DNA from: Lwoffella lincolnii
GTDB taxonomy: Bacteria; Pseudomonadota; Gammaproteobacteria; Pseudomonadales; Moraxellaceae
Direction: 5' to 3'
Assembly (NCBI RefSeq): GCF_002014765.1
Contig: NZ_MUYT01000012.1
Coordinates: 1-64,000, forward strand
Length of the DNA: 64,000 nucleotides
Shown here: one piece after another, positions 56,414 to 64,000 of the stretch
Numbering within the stretch: the first letter of the stretch is position 1
How the letters are laid out: the number at the start of each line of letters is the position of its first letter
Notes under the pieces: model-generated
What the model was told of the DNA's origin: nothing
Database searches by the model: none
What the model saw: the letters and a program-made list of their open reading frames with translations, nothing else
Program-made: the position numbers and the translations under genes

Positions 56414-56565
56414 TATTAATCGTTGGTGGGTAAGTTCTATCCCCAATTAAAAACGCCTATGGAGTTGATGTAAGTCCAAGTTCAAACGAATAAGGCAAAC
56501 AACGTTGAAGTAGGAATTAAACGCTAAATTTGCCTTTGGGTAGATTTAGGTAGGTTTTAAGGAAC
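56350..56565 (+). ncRNA. Candidate omega (right-end) RNA of TnpB
   Basis: TnpB nucleases use an RNA from the 3' end of tnpB and the element's right end, with the guide taken from flanking DNA. This stretch follows that layout. It contains a TTCAA-A-CG / CG-TTGAA hairpin near 56482-56509, a GAAGTAGGAA segment at about 56506-56515 typical of such ends, and the junction with yaiI at 56565/56566. Exact ends were not determined. Confidence 0.5.
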
Positions 56566-56701
56566 GGTGATTAATCCACAAGAGACAGCAAAAACTGGAC
56601 AAAAGCCCTATGGCAGCAAAGACAAAAAAGCCTTCGCTGATGCGTTAAATCGTCTGGTGAGATGACAGCACACATGCCACACTTAAAAAGCAGGAATCTG
56701 T

Positions 56702-57145
56702 ATGAACTACCAACACATATTACTGGTTACCGACCTAAAAAATGATGCCGACCTTGTCGCTGCTAAAGCCAAAATGATGCTAAATGCCCACCCTAATGCT
56801 CAACTATCGGTTTTGCATGTGGTCAAAGATAACATGGTGGGCTTTGGTTATGAGTTAATCCCAGCTTCAAGCATTTATGACGGTGTGGATAAAAAACGCC
56901 AACAAATTGCCCAACAAAAATCACAAGAGCTGCTTAAAAGACATGACATCGACAGTGGTAACATCAACATCAATACCGCCATCTCTAGCAGTAACGGCAT
57001 CATCAGCTATTGCCACAGTCATCAGGTGGATTTAATGATTATTGGACGTCATGAGCGTCATGGCTTATCTGCCTTACTTAAAGGCACAACCATCGATAAC
57101 ATTTTGCCAGACATTAACTGTGATGTCTTTATCGTGCAATTATGA
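56702..57145 (+). CDS. Universal stress protein (UspA family)
   Basis: A 147-residue alpha/beta protein. The start YQHILLVTDL and the C-terminal DLMIIGRHERHGLSALLKGTTIDNILPDINCDVFIV match the family, with a G-2x-G-9x-G-type nucleotide-binding segment partly kept (GRHERHG then KGTT). AGGAA precedes the ATG. Usp proteins help survival under starvation or oxidative stress. The gene lies just after the yaiI remnant and before a sugar kinase. Confidence 0.87.
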   Translation: MNYQHILLVTDLKNDADLVAAKAKMMLNAHPNAQLSVLHVVKDNMVGFGYELIPASSIYDGVDKKRQQIAQQKSQELLKRHDIDSGNININTAISSSNGIISYCHSHQVDLMIIGRHERHGLSALLKGTTIDNILPDINCDVFIVQL

Positions 57146-57184
57146 GCCACTTAAATCACCATCAATATCATCTTAAGGATAAAC

Positions 57185-58198
57185 ATGTATCACATCATGG
57201 CAATAGGCAATGCTTTGGTTGACCACGAATACCGTTTAACCGATGCCCAACTGGCAAGCACCCAGTTAAAAAAAGGCAATATGACCCTAGCAGACGCCAA
57301 CCAACAACAACACTTATTGCACCAACTTGATGCCCTTGGTCTTAAACCCAGTCAGCTTATGGGTGGTGGCTCAGCTGCCAATGCCATGTATGTCATCGCC
57401 AGCCTTGGGGGCAAATGCCATTATACTTGCCAAGTGGGTGATGATGACAAAGGCACATTTTATCTAAAAAATCTTAACGACGCTGGGGTACATACCAGTG
57501 AGCAGGCCATTCATCAGGGAAAAATCACAGGTACTTGTGTGGTGTGTGTCAGCGACGATGGTGAACGCACCATGCAAACGCATTTGGGGGCATCAAGCGA
57601 CATTGATGAAAAAAACATCGATTTTGGCATATTAACAGACAGTGAGTGGCTATATTTTGAAGGCTATCTTGCCATGTCAGAGCAGATGGCTTCTGCAATC
57701 AGCAAATTACACCAACAAGCCTGTCGCCAAAATAAAAAAATTGCCGTCAGTTTTGCTGATCCAGCGGTGGTCAGCGTTGCTAAAGCAGGGCTAACGCATA
57801 TGATTGGTAACGGTGTGGATGTGATTTTTTGTAACCTTGAAGAAGCCCAATTGTTTACCAAACAGCAATCAGTTGATGCTTGTGTTCAAGAATTACTGCA
57901 CCATTGTCATCTTGCCGTGGTTACCCAAGGCGGTGATGGCAGTGTCATTGGGAAAAAAGATGCTGATGATAAGACCCATCTGACACACATCAACACACCA
58001 GTCGTGGATAAAGTACAAGACACCAATGGCGCAGGGGATAATTTTGCAGGGGCATTTTTATACGCCTTATCTCAAGGGCACACGCTTGCCCAGTGTGGCA
58101 AATTTGCCAGCCATGTTGCCAATCAAGTGGTACAACAGTTTGGCGCTCGGTTAGAGCCATTACAATATCAAGCAATTGCCAAGCAAGTGTTGTCTTAA
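57185..58198 (+). CDS. PfkB-family carbohydrate/adenosine kinase
   Basis: A ribokinase-like kinase of 337 residues. The N-terminal GNALVDHEYRL and GGGSAANAMYVIASLGGK, and the C-terminal GAGDNFAGAFLYAL with the catalytic Asp, are the two PfkB signatures. The pattern is closest to the adenosine-kinase-like group widespread in proteobacteria. The substrate cannot be decided. The spacing of 39 bases from the universal stress gene allows co-transcription. Confidence 0.88.
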   Translation: MYHIMAIGNALVDHEYRLTDAQLASTQLKKGNMTLADANQQQHLLHQLDALGLKPSQLMGGGSAANAMYVIASLGGKCHYTCQVGDDDKGTFYLKNLNDAGVHTSEQAIHQGKITGTCVVCVSDDGERTMQTHLGASSDIDEKNIDFGILTDSEWLYFEGYLAMSEQMASAISKLHQQACRQNKKIAVSFADPAVVSVAKAGLTHMIGNGVDVIFCNLEEAQLFTKQQSVDACVQELLHHCHLAVVTQGGDGSVIGKKDADDKTHLTHINTPVVDKVQDTNGAGDNFAGAFLYALSQGHTLAQCGKFASHVANQVVQQFGARLEPLQYQAIAKQVLS

Positions 58199-58234
58199 CA
58201 ACCCACTAAAATCAATAAAAAATCATAAACATCA

Positions 58235-58272
58235 ATAAAAAACCGACTGGCAAATAAGATTTACCAGTCGGT
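58235..58272 (-). terminator. Intrinsic terminator of copB
   Basis: ACCGACTGG (58242-58250) and CCAGTCGGT (58264-58272) form a perfect nine-base stem. On the minus strand a run of seven T (58235-58241) follows it directly. It lies 47 bases beyond the copB stop. Confidence 0.9.
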
Positions 58273-58318
58273 GTGGAGAGACGCAAATAAGTGGTTAGTG
58301 ATTCATGTGGTTCAGTGG

Positions 58319-60607
58319 TTAGTAAGTGAAATTCACGCCAACACGGAAATCACGACCTGCCCCAGGTAGGGTATCTATGGAAGCACGCTGAGTGTGTGGG
58401 CGATAGTTTTTATTAAAGACGTTGTTCACTGAGAAATTCACATTCACCTTATCATTGCCATAAGGCTTCCAGTTGGCATAGATGTCGCTGACATTATAGC
58501 CTTTACGGTTAAGAATAGCACCATCTCTTGATTTATCAACTTCACCATTAAGGATAGAGGTCTCTTTGTCTTTTAACCCTTCAACCAACGTGTGTCTCAC
58601 ACCAAGCTCCACGCTTGGATTTGGCAAACGGTAGGCGACATCTGCTGTCCAAGTGCGACCTGTACGCACGGCATATTCAGGGTTGGCTTTAAATTTGACA
58701 TTGTGCATGGTTGGTTTGCTGTGAGCAACGCCAGCACGCGCACGCCACGCCCCATCAGCATAACCTACGCCCAGCTCATAACCGTGGTTGGTCTGATGAC
58801 CTTGGTTGCCAAGATAGGTAATCTGAGCTGTATCATCTTTGGGGTGTTGTATAGGATCAGCAGCAGCTCTGGCATCATTAACACGCTGCCAAAAATAGCT
58901 GCCAAAGGCGGTATATGGTCCATCATTATAGTTAAAACCGATCTCGGTATTGCGTGCTTTTTCTGCTTTTGCGTTATCAGTAATACTTACAACACCATCA
59001 CGGAAGCCACGGCTTAAAATGGCATCAGCAAAGCGTGGGCTGCGAGTGGCATAGGTCAGGCTACCGCTGACGCTAAGGTTGGGATTGACATCATAAATCA
59101 CCCCAAAACTTGGGTTGATGTCGGTTTTTCCAACCTTTTTACCGTCCATGGCTTTAAAGTCAAAACGGTCAACACGCACGCCTGTATTGATGGTAAAGTC
59201 ATTGATTTGGTTAACCGCTTCCAGATAAATGCCAGTATCGGTTTTTTCTTGGTGTTGAAAACCAGGTCTAATACTTCTGGGCGGTACGGCTTCTTGATGG
59301 CGATAGTTGATACCATATTTTAATAAAGTATGGTCAACACCAAAGCCTTTTAAGAGACTGTGGTTAAACTCGGTGTCAAAGTTTAGATTTGCCCCTTTGG
59401 CACTAACATGCATATTTGATGGGCTATCACCGTTATCATTGATGGCGTCAGGTACTTTACGAAGAATATAGCTGTTACCTTTATCGCTGGAAGAGTTGCG
59501 TCCATGTTCTAACTTATAGACATTGGCAGTAACTTCATTTGCAAAGCCAAGATTTTTACCTGTCCATTCAAGGTTGGTTAACTTCTGGTAGGTTTCACGC
59601 TGAGTTGGGTTGTTCCCAACTAAATTATCCACCAACTTACCATTGGTATCAACCACATTATACTTTTTACCATCTGGTGTTTTACTGCCAAGTTGGTAAC
59701 CTTTGTCTGCATAATTTTTATCCAACTCTGCCTGAAGCTCTGCTTCGGTACGTTTTTTCTTATTTTTATCTTCTATGTCTATTGTCAAGGCACGATTGGC
59801 GAAGTCAAACTCTTCACGCACACCACGAATGCCTTTATGCGCTTCATTTAAATGGCTGACCACAAATCGATGATCGCCAGCGGTTAGCCCTGCTTTGACA
59901 AGGTAACTGGATTTATCTAGGGCACTTCTTGTAACCACATCATTGCCCAACAGATTGGTGTACCCTTTACCGCCTTTATAATCACCGTCATTTACTTGAT
60001 TATAAGAGACAAGGGCATCTACCTGACCAAATCCTGTCTGTGCTTTACCAAAGGCACTGCCATGATAAGAATGACCTTTGTTGGTTGACAAGCCTGCACC
60101 AACTTTAAAGCCATAATCTTTGTCGCTGTTTCTTAAAAGCTCATCAGCATCTAAGGTTTTGGTAACAATCGCACCATTGGTTGCCCCAATGCCTGCACTG
60201 GCAAAGCCTGCCCCTTTTTGTACCGAAACGACTTTGACCATCTGGGGGTCTAGCATAAAGCGACCTTGGTGATAGTGTAATTGACCATCTTGGTAAGCGT
60301 TGTCAATTTTTAGGTCAATGGCATTATGACCCATGCCACGAATGCTGACGAATTGAGAAGTACCATTACCACCACCAAAACCGATGGCGGGTTCATCTTG
60401 CAACAGACCACGCAAATCTGTGGCGGTGCTTTCGTCTTTTTCTCGCAAGGTAACAACGTCAGTGCTGTTCTTAGCCCCCATGCGATCTGCTTTAAATGTT
60501 AACGCTTCAAGCTGGGTGGTTGGCTGTTGTGGTGCAGCAACACTCATTTGAGTTGTCAAAGCCATTGCAACTGCTAAGCTTAATGTGGTTTTAGAAACAT
60601 TAACCAT
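58319..60607 (-). CDS. copB: TonB-dependent receptor of the FrpB/FetA-CopB type
   Basis: An outer-membrane iron-uptake receptor. A signal peptide (about residues 1-25, ending MSVAA) precedes the plug domain with EPAIGFGGGNGTSQFVSIRG and QKGAGFASAGIGATNGAIV. The 22-strand barrel ends with the motif FRVGVNFTY, whose last residue is aromatic. The sequence follows neisserial FetA (FrpB) closely throughout, as does Moraxella CopB, known as iron-repressed and surface-exposed. A Lys/Asp-rich insert (about 283-330) between barrel strands is probably an exposed loop. AGGAG lies nine bases before the ATG at 60607. The ligand is likely a ferric siderophore but is not known. Confidence 0.88.
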   Translation of the reverse strand: MVNVSKTTLSLAVAMALTTQMSVAAPQQPTTQLEALTFKADRMGAKNSTDVVTLREKDESTATDLRGLLQDEPAIGFGGGNGTSQFVSIRGMGHNAIDLKIDNAYQDGQLHYHQGRFMLDPQMVKVVSVQKGAGFASAGIGATNGAIVTKTLDADELLRNSDKDYGFKVGAGLSTNKGHSYHGSAFGKAQTGFGQVDALVSYNQVNDGDYKGGKGYTNLLGNDVVTRSALDKSSYLVKAGLTAGDHRFVVSHLNEAHKGIRGVREEFDFANRALTIDIEDKNKKKRTEAELQAELDKNYADKGYQLGSKTPDGKKYNVVDTNGKLVDNLVGNNPTQRETYQKLTNLEWTGKNLGFANEVTANVYKLEHGRNSSSDKGNSYILRKVPDAINDNGDSPSNMHVSAKGANLNFDTEFNHSLLKGFGVDHTLLKYGINYRHQEAVPPRSIRPGFQHQEKTDTGIYLEAVNQINDFTINTGVRVDRFDFKAMDGKKVGKTDINPSFGVIYDVNPNLSVSGSLTYATRSPRFADAILSRGFRDGVVSITDNAKAEKARNTEIGFNYNDGPYTAFGSYFWQRVNDARAAADPIQHPKDDTAQITYLGNQGHQTNHGYELGVGYADGAWRARAGVAHSKPTMHNVKFKANPEYAVRTGRTWTADVAYRLPNPSVELGVRHTLVEGLKDKETSILNGEVDKSRDGAILNRKGYNVSDIYANWKPYGNDKVNVNFSVNNVFNKNYRPHTQRASIDTLPGAGRDFRVGVNFTY

Positions 60608-60691
60608 AAGCATTTACTCCTATTGAATGTCAGTCATGTATCAGAATGGTTAGCAATGTTTGTGATTATAAACTTTAATAATAACAATGTA

Positions 60692-60710
60692 AATAATAAT
60701 AATTACTATT
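60692..60710. promoter_or_regulatory. Fur-box-like site ahead of copB
   Basis: AATAATAATAATTACTATT agrees with the 19-base Fur consensus at 14 positions. It stands about 85-100 bases upstream of the copB start, in AT-rich DNA. That fits iron repression known for this receptor class. Confidence 0.5.
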
Positions 60711-60722
60711 TCTAAATTTTTA

Positions 60723-60757
60723 CAAAAAACACTCACTTAACTGCTGTTAGGTGAGTG
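60723..60757 (-). terminator. Intrinsic terminator of nfuA
   Basis: On the minus strand CACTCACCTAAC and GTTAAGTGAGTG pair around a short loop with one mismatch and are followed by six T. It stands about 85 bases after the nfuA stop codon. Confidence 0.85.
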
Positions 60758-60841
60758 TTGATTGCTGGGTTAATTTTGATGGGTCAATATTTTTGGTGGG
60801 GCAATGTGCTGATTTGCCAAACAGCCACTGATAACAAACAG

Positions 60842-61492
60842 CTACTGATAATAGGCATTTTCACGATGGGTGTGGTCGGTCTCGTCCACCACTTGTGTCA
60901 GCTCTGGAATTTGTTGTTTAAGTTGCACTTCCACCCCTTGACGTAAGGTAACGTCCACAGCGGCACAGCCTTGGCAACCACCACCAAACTTCAGCACCGC
61001 AGTCAATCCCACGCCTTCTTCTTCTATCAGTTCTAATAGCTCTACCATGCCCCCATGAGCTGCCAGTCCTGGGTTAATCTCTGATTGCAACACATAATTG
61101 ATGCGTTCTTCAACACTGGCATCTTCACCCACTTTCGGAACTTTAGAGTTAGGGGCTCGAAAGGTGAGCTGACCACCAAAGCGGTCTTTGTTGTAGTCAA
61201 TCACCGCATCTTGTAGATAAGGAATGGAATGGGCATCAATAAATGCTGAAAAGGTTGGATAATCCAAGCGCAAATCTGTGTCATCATGTTCATCAGGCTG
61301 ACGATATGCCATGCAACATTCTGCCCGTGGTGTGCCGGGATACTCCACAAAAATACGCACACCGATGCCATCGGTTTCCTGCTTGGCAAGCAGCTCGGTC
61401 AGATAACCTTGGGCAGATTCGGTGATTTGGATATTACTGCTTAGGGGGGTGTCTGTGGTGTTGGTGTTGGTGTCGGTGTCGGTGTCGGTCAT
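60842..61492 (-). CDS. nfuA: Fe/S biogenesis protein NfuA
   Basis: NfuA carries [4Fe-4S] clusters to target enzymes. The N-terminal half is a degenerate A-type (IscA-like) domain (about 25-115). The C-terminal Nfu domain has the cluster-binding C173-x-x-C176 in GGCQGCAAVDVTLR. The length of 216 residues is slightly more than E. coli (191). The N-terminus is a TDTDTDTNTNTTDT repeat encoded by six-base units, probably disordered. It is single and ends at a strong terminator. Confidence 0.93.
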   Translation of the reverse strand: MTDTDTDTNTNTTDTPLSSNIQITESAQGYLTELLAKQETDGIGVRIFVEYPGTPRAECCMAYRQPDEHDDTDLRLDYPTFSAFIDAHSIPYLQDAVIDYNKDRFGGQLTFRAPNSKVPKVGEDASVEERINYVLQSEINPGLAAHGGMVELLELIEEEGVGLTAVLKFGGGCQGCAAVDVTLRQGVEVQLKQQIPELTQVVDETDHTHRENAYYQ

Positions 61493-61507
61493 GATGGGTT
61501 TCCTAGA

Positions 61508-61585
61508 TTGATAGGATTTAGGGTTGATAAGATTTAGGGTGGCAGGATTAAAAAGCGTTGTTTTTTGTCAACGTTGTTTTTTGTC
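61508..61585. repeat. Two adjacent short tandem duplications upstream of nfuA
   Basis: TTGATAGGATTTAGGG and TTGATAAGATTTAGGG are adjacent at 61508-61539. CGTTGTTTTTTGTC occurs at 61556-61569 and again at 61572-61585. Both have a period of 16 bases. The following 240 bases to 61830 hold further AACTGGCTTGAT-type repeats and no gene. Confidence 0.9.
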
Positions 61586-61830
61586 TCTGATTAGCCATTA
61601 ATAGATTGCTGATTAATAATGGTGCCATTATAACATTTATCAAGCAAATCATCTAAGTCATTATCTAAGCAAAACCATCTAAGCAAAACTGCTTTTATTG
61701 CTGATTAATTTTTGTTAAGGTGAGTTGGTTGGGTTTGATGACTGGTTTAATAACTGGCTTGATAACTGGTTTGACAAAACCCACTGAATAAAACTGGCTT
61801 GATAAAACGTCAATAAAAAGGCTTGCACTG

Positions 61831-63144
61831 ATGACCAATCGTTACCAAAAACATACCAACTTCCCCACACTTATAACGTCTGTCCCTTACGCCCCACAAT
61901 TACTTGATAAATTACAACAATACGACCACATTGCCCTGCTGTTACAAGGTGGTGGGGCGTTGGGGGCTTATCAGGCTGGTATCTACGAAGGGTTATATAA
62001 CCAAGGCATTTCGATTAACAGCATCTCTGGCATTTCCATTGGGGCATTAAATACCGCCATCATCGCTGGCAATCACCCAGAAGATTGTGTGGACGCACTA
62101 AAAAGCTTTTGGAATACCATCACACAAAGTAATTATTTTGGTTTGGGATTTAATCCATTTGATATGTCATTAAAATGGCTCAACACTGTTGGTCAGTTTG
62201 ACATGATGGCACAATCGATGCCATGGTTGGTTGATAATGGTCTGCTAAAACATCAGCTAAGAATGCTTGAGTCCAGTGCTGAAGCGTTTGAAACTGCCCT
62301 TTACGGTCAACAGGGATTTTTTCGCCCACGCCATCAGCTTTCGTTTGCAACCACGCCCAATCATTTAAGCTACTATACCATTGATAAGCTAAAAGACACG
62401 CTGGCATCACATTGTTGCTTGGATTTAATCAATCGCCCTGAACGTTTGCAAGTAACGGTTTCTGCGGTCAATGTCCGTACAGGTAACTTTGAAATTTTTT
62501 GCAACGCTGACCAACCACTACGTTTTGAGCATTTTATGGCATCAGGGGCATTGCCTCCTGGGTTTCCTGCGGTGGAGATACAGGGTGAATATTATTGGGA
62601 CGGGGGCATGGTCTCCAACACCCCATTAAATGAAATCCTAAATCATGAAGAGCATCTTAACCAGTTAATTTTTCAAGTGGATTTGTGGGACGCTAAAGGC
62701 ATTGTGCCAGAGAACATGTTGGAGATTGATGAACGTATCAAAGACATTCAATATTCCAGTAAAACTCGCATGATTACCGATTTAATGAAACAAAAGCTTG
62801 AATACAATCGCATGATAAACCAACTGGTTGATGTCATTCAAAACACGCCTGATTGCATCAAAACCCCAGCTCATAAAGAGCTGCTTAAACATGCTTGCCA
62901 ATTCACCCAGGTGGGGGTAAAAAACGTCATTCAGCTGATTTATCACAGCAAATCTTACCAAAAAGGCTATAAAGACTACGAATTTAGCCGAAAAACCATG
63001 CTCGACCATTGGCAAAGTGGGCTAGAAGATATCCAGTCTACCTTTGCTTATCCACAATGGTTTGACATGCCAGAAGATGATGAAATTTTTATCACTCACG
63101 ACATTCACCGAAAACGCCGTGAGTTATCACAAGCAGGACGCTAG
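61831..63144 (+). CDS. Patatin-like phospholipase
   Basis: A serine lipid hydrolase of 437 residues with the catalytic Ser-Asp dyad. The oxyanion hole is LLQGGGALGAYQAG (37-50), the nucleophile is S69 in GISIGAL, and D257 is in the DGG motif YYWDGGMVSNTP. The C-terminal 150 residues match the extra domain seen in a bacterial subgroup (DUF3734), including DIQYSSKTRMI. No signal peptide is visible, so it is probably cytoplasmic or membrane-associated. The natural lipid is unknown. AAAGG stands before the ATG. Confidence 0.87.
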   Translation: MTNRYQKHTNFPTLITSVPYAPQLLDKLQQYDHIALLLQGGGALGAYQAGIYEGLYNQGISINSISGISIGALNTAIIAGNHPEDCVDALKSFWNTITQSNYFGLGFNPFDMSLKWLNTVGQFDMMAQSMPWLVDNGLLKHQLRMLESSAEAFETALYGQQGFFRPRHQLSFATTPNHLSYYTIDKLKDTLASHCCLDLINRPERLQVTVSAVNVRTGNFEIFCNADQPLRFEHFMASGALPPGFPAVEIQGEYYWDGGMVSNTPLNEILNHEEHLNQLIFQVDLWDAKGIVPENMLEIDERIKDIQYSSKTRMITDLMKQKLEYNRMINQLVDVIQNTPDCIKTPAHKELLKHACQFTQVGVKNVIQLIYHSKSYQKGYKDYEFSRKTMLDHWQSGLEDIQSTFAYPQWFDMPEDDEIFITHDIHRKRRELSQAGR

Positions 63145-63181
63145 CGTTAACTCATCGCCTTTTTTAGCCAGTTACCTATTT

Positions 63182-64000
63182 TTAGCCAGTTATTTTGTTG
63201 ACAGCAAATCCCAATGCCTGTAAATCTTGTGCTTTATCATAAGGAGCTAGGCTGGCTTTGGTATGTGGTTGGTTTTTAAGATAGGTTTTCGCCACTCGGC
63301 GTAAATCATCTAAAGTTACCGCTAAAATTTTAGCTCGCATGGCGTTTTGCCAAGCTTCGCCACGCTCATGTAAATCTGCAAAGCAAGATTTGACGGCTTC
63401 CCCTGCAGGTGAGCCTGGTTTGTCCATGCCTGCCACCACGCCTAAAATGGCTTCTTCTAGCTGTTCTGGCTTTTGCTCAGTGGTTAACAGCCAGTCAATG
63501 CTGTTGGTAAAGTGTTCAAATGTTGCTTGACATTGTGGATCACGATAACTAAAGAATTTAAAAGCACAGGCATCGGCATCATAGCTTGCTCCGCCACCAT
63601 ATGCCCCACCTTGCTCACGAATGGCACTGTGTAGATAACCATGACGCAAATAGGGAGCAAGCACCATCAAGGCAGGGGTATCAGCATGATTGGCAGGGGG
63701 TACAGGATAACTGCTGGCATTGTGATAGACGTTGGTGGCAACCAACCAAGCCAAATCTTCCACCACCCTTTGTTTTTCATTGACTTGCTTCTCACTGACT
63801 TCTCCAACCAGTTGCCCATTTGCCAGCTCTGGTATTGTCTGCACAAAAGCAGGTGGCAAGTTACTTATGGCATCGCTGTTCAATGGCTTTTCAGCTTGAC
63901 ATGCGTCTGTCTGATGCGTGTCTGACCAAGCATTGATTAAGTGTTCGGTCAGCATTGGCAAATCATCAGCTTCTGCCACTAAGATGGCTTGCATGGGTAA
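63182..64000 (-). CDS. M16-family metallopeptidase (presequence protease-like), 3' part
   Basis: The C-terminal 270 residues of an M16C-type zinc peptidase; the gene continues past the right end of the window, and the frame is open to base 64000. EQGGAYGGGASYDADACAFKFFSYRDPQ is the conserved Gly-rich and substrate-binding block with the Arg-Tyr pair characteristic of the C-terminal half. The HxxEH zinc site must lie upstream, outside the window. These clamp-shaped enzymes degrade peptides of 10-70 residues. Confidence 0.85.
   Translation of the reverse strand, partial: LPMQAILVAEADDLPMLTEHLINAWSDTHQTDACQAEKPLNSDAISNLPPAFVQTIPELANGQLVGEVSEKQVNEKQRVVEDLAWLVATNVYHNASSYPVPPANHADTPALMVLAPYLRHGYLHSAIREQGGAYGGGASYDADACAFKFFSYRDPQCQATFEHFTNSIDWLLTTEQKPEQLEEAILGVVAGMDKPGSPAGEAVKSCFADLHERGEAWQNAMRAKILAVTLDDLRRVAKTYLKNQPHTKASLAPYDKAQDLQALGFAVNKITG

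Larger units (their letters stand above)
55083..56565 (+). mobile_element. IS607-family-type tnpB element, tnpA decayed
   Basis: The boundaries are inferred from the two halves of yaiI. They lie in GG-rich sequence, as expected for IS607-type elements that insert between two G bases without target duplication. The element of about 1.48 kb holds a truncated tnpA (55134-55205) and a full tnpB, but no terminal inverted repeats. A TATAAT box at 55122-55127 probably drove tnpA. Confidence 0.82.
54721..56665 (+). pseudogene. yaiI: yaiI (DUF188) gene split by an IS607-type tnpB element
   Basis: The first part (54721-55082) encodes IWVDADACPVIVRE, then VANQAIKLP and MRDFMDMMRGTG, the conserved DUF188 domain. 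After it the frame runs into the inserted element and stops at 55113 with a foreign nine-residue tail. The last part (56566-56665) encodes VINPQETAKTGQKPYGSKDK and then AFADALNRLVR before a stop, which is the family's usual C-terminus. Joining 55082 to 56566 gives 462 bases, an open frame of 153 codons plus stop, the normal YaiI length. The junction bases are G-rich, so the exact point may shift by one or two bases. The protein's function is unknown in any case. Confidence 0.9.

Noticed and set aside
55083..56565. IS200/IS605 (Y1 transposase) origin of the tnpB element
   Set aside because: The tnpA remnant is a MerR-type HTH as in IS607 serine recombinases, and the insertion lies in GG without subterminal palindromes.
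1..64000. CRISPR array
   Set aside because: The only regular array is the 14-bp tandem repeat, which has no spacers; no cas genes are present.

Overview
The window looks like a chromosomal segment of a Moraxella species (Gammaproteobacteria, Moraxellaceae). The reasons are a CopB/FrpB-type iron-regulated receptor, a PilSR pilus-control pair plus a FimL-like protein, a SpoT with a broken synthetase domain, Acinetobacter/Psychrobacter-like gene neighbourhoods, moderately low GC, and RF2 with its frameshift. The species is not certain from sequence alone. There is no rRNA or tRNA gene. One clear structural RNA (6S) lies outside all coding regions.

Layout. 0-4 kb: pssA, rlmJ, a DksA/TraR-type zinc-finger protein and pbpG. 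4.3-8.8 kb: a NarL/UvrY-type response regulator, pilS and pilR, all co-directional. 8.9-18 kb: ctpA, gpmI, 6S RNA, fxsA, ruvC, a 1-Cys peroxiredoxin, priA and ridA. 18-24 kb: spoT, whose 3' end runs into an eight-copy 14-bp tandem repeat, then a DUF2059 protein and uvrB. 24-34.5 kb: a small membrane protein, a lipoprotein, rnhA-dnaQ, fimL, rsxB-nth, metK, a DUF3144 protein, a phosphoesterase and a lipid A-type acyltransferase. 34.6-41.8 kb: trpS-scpA-scpB facing prfB and a HAD phosphatase, a Ser/Thr-rich membrane protein, a gamma-carbonic anhydrase and a DUF475/TerC-like membrane protein. 41.8-49 kb: a leader peptide with an apparent attenuator, carA, a Mrr-Fic-methyltransferase cassette, then carB. 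49-58 kb: greA, a small palindromic element, fhs, a 2OG-Fe(II) oxygenase, purE-purK-yaiI with yaiI split by an IS607-type tnpB element, a universal stress protein and a PfkB sugar kinase. 58-64 kb: copB, nfuA, a patatin-like phospholipase and the 3' part of an M16 peptidase.

Most of the window is housekeeping: translation (trpS, prfB, rlmJ), DNA repair and replication (priA, uvrB, ruvC, nth, rnhA, dnaQ), one-carbon and nucleotide synthesis (metK, fhs, purE/K, carA/B), envelope (pssA, pbpG, ctpA, acyltransferase) and iron/Fe-S handling (copB, nfuA, rsxB). PilS, PilR and FimL are all expected to act on type IV pili, though no pilus structural gene is present.

The most unusual features are: (1) a tnpB-bearing element cut precisely into yaiI, where removal restores one open frame of 153 codons; its tnpA is reduced to 23 codons while TnpB keeps its catalytic residues; (2) a Mrr-type nuclease, a Fic-like protein with Gln where the catalytic His is expected, and an ICMT-like methyltransferase between carA and carB; (3) a leader peptide overlapping an intrinsic terminator ahead of carA; (4) the 14-bp repeat array that supplies the last codons of spoT; (5) a window-wide habit of 12-18 bp tandem near-duplications, mostly in intergenic DNA; and (6) a palindrome plus terminator upstream of purE that may be a small RNA.
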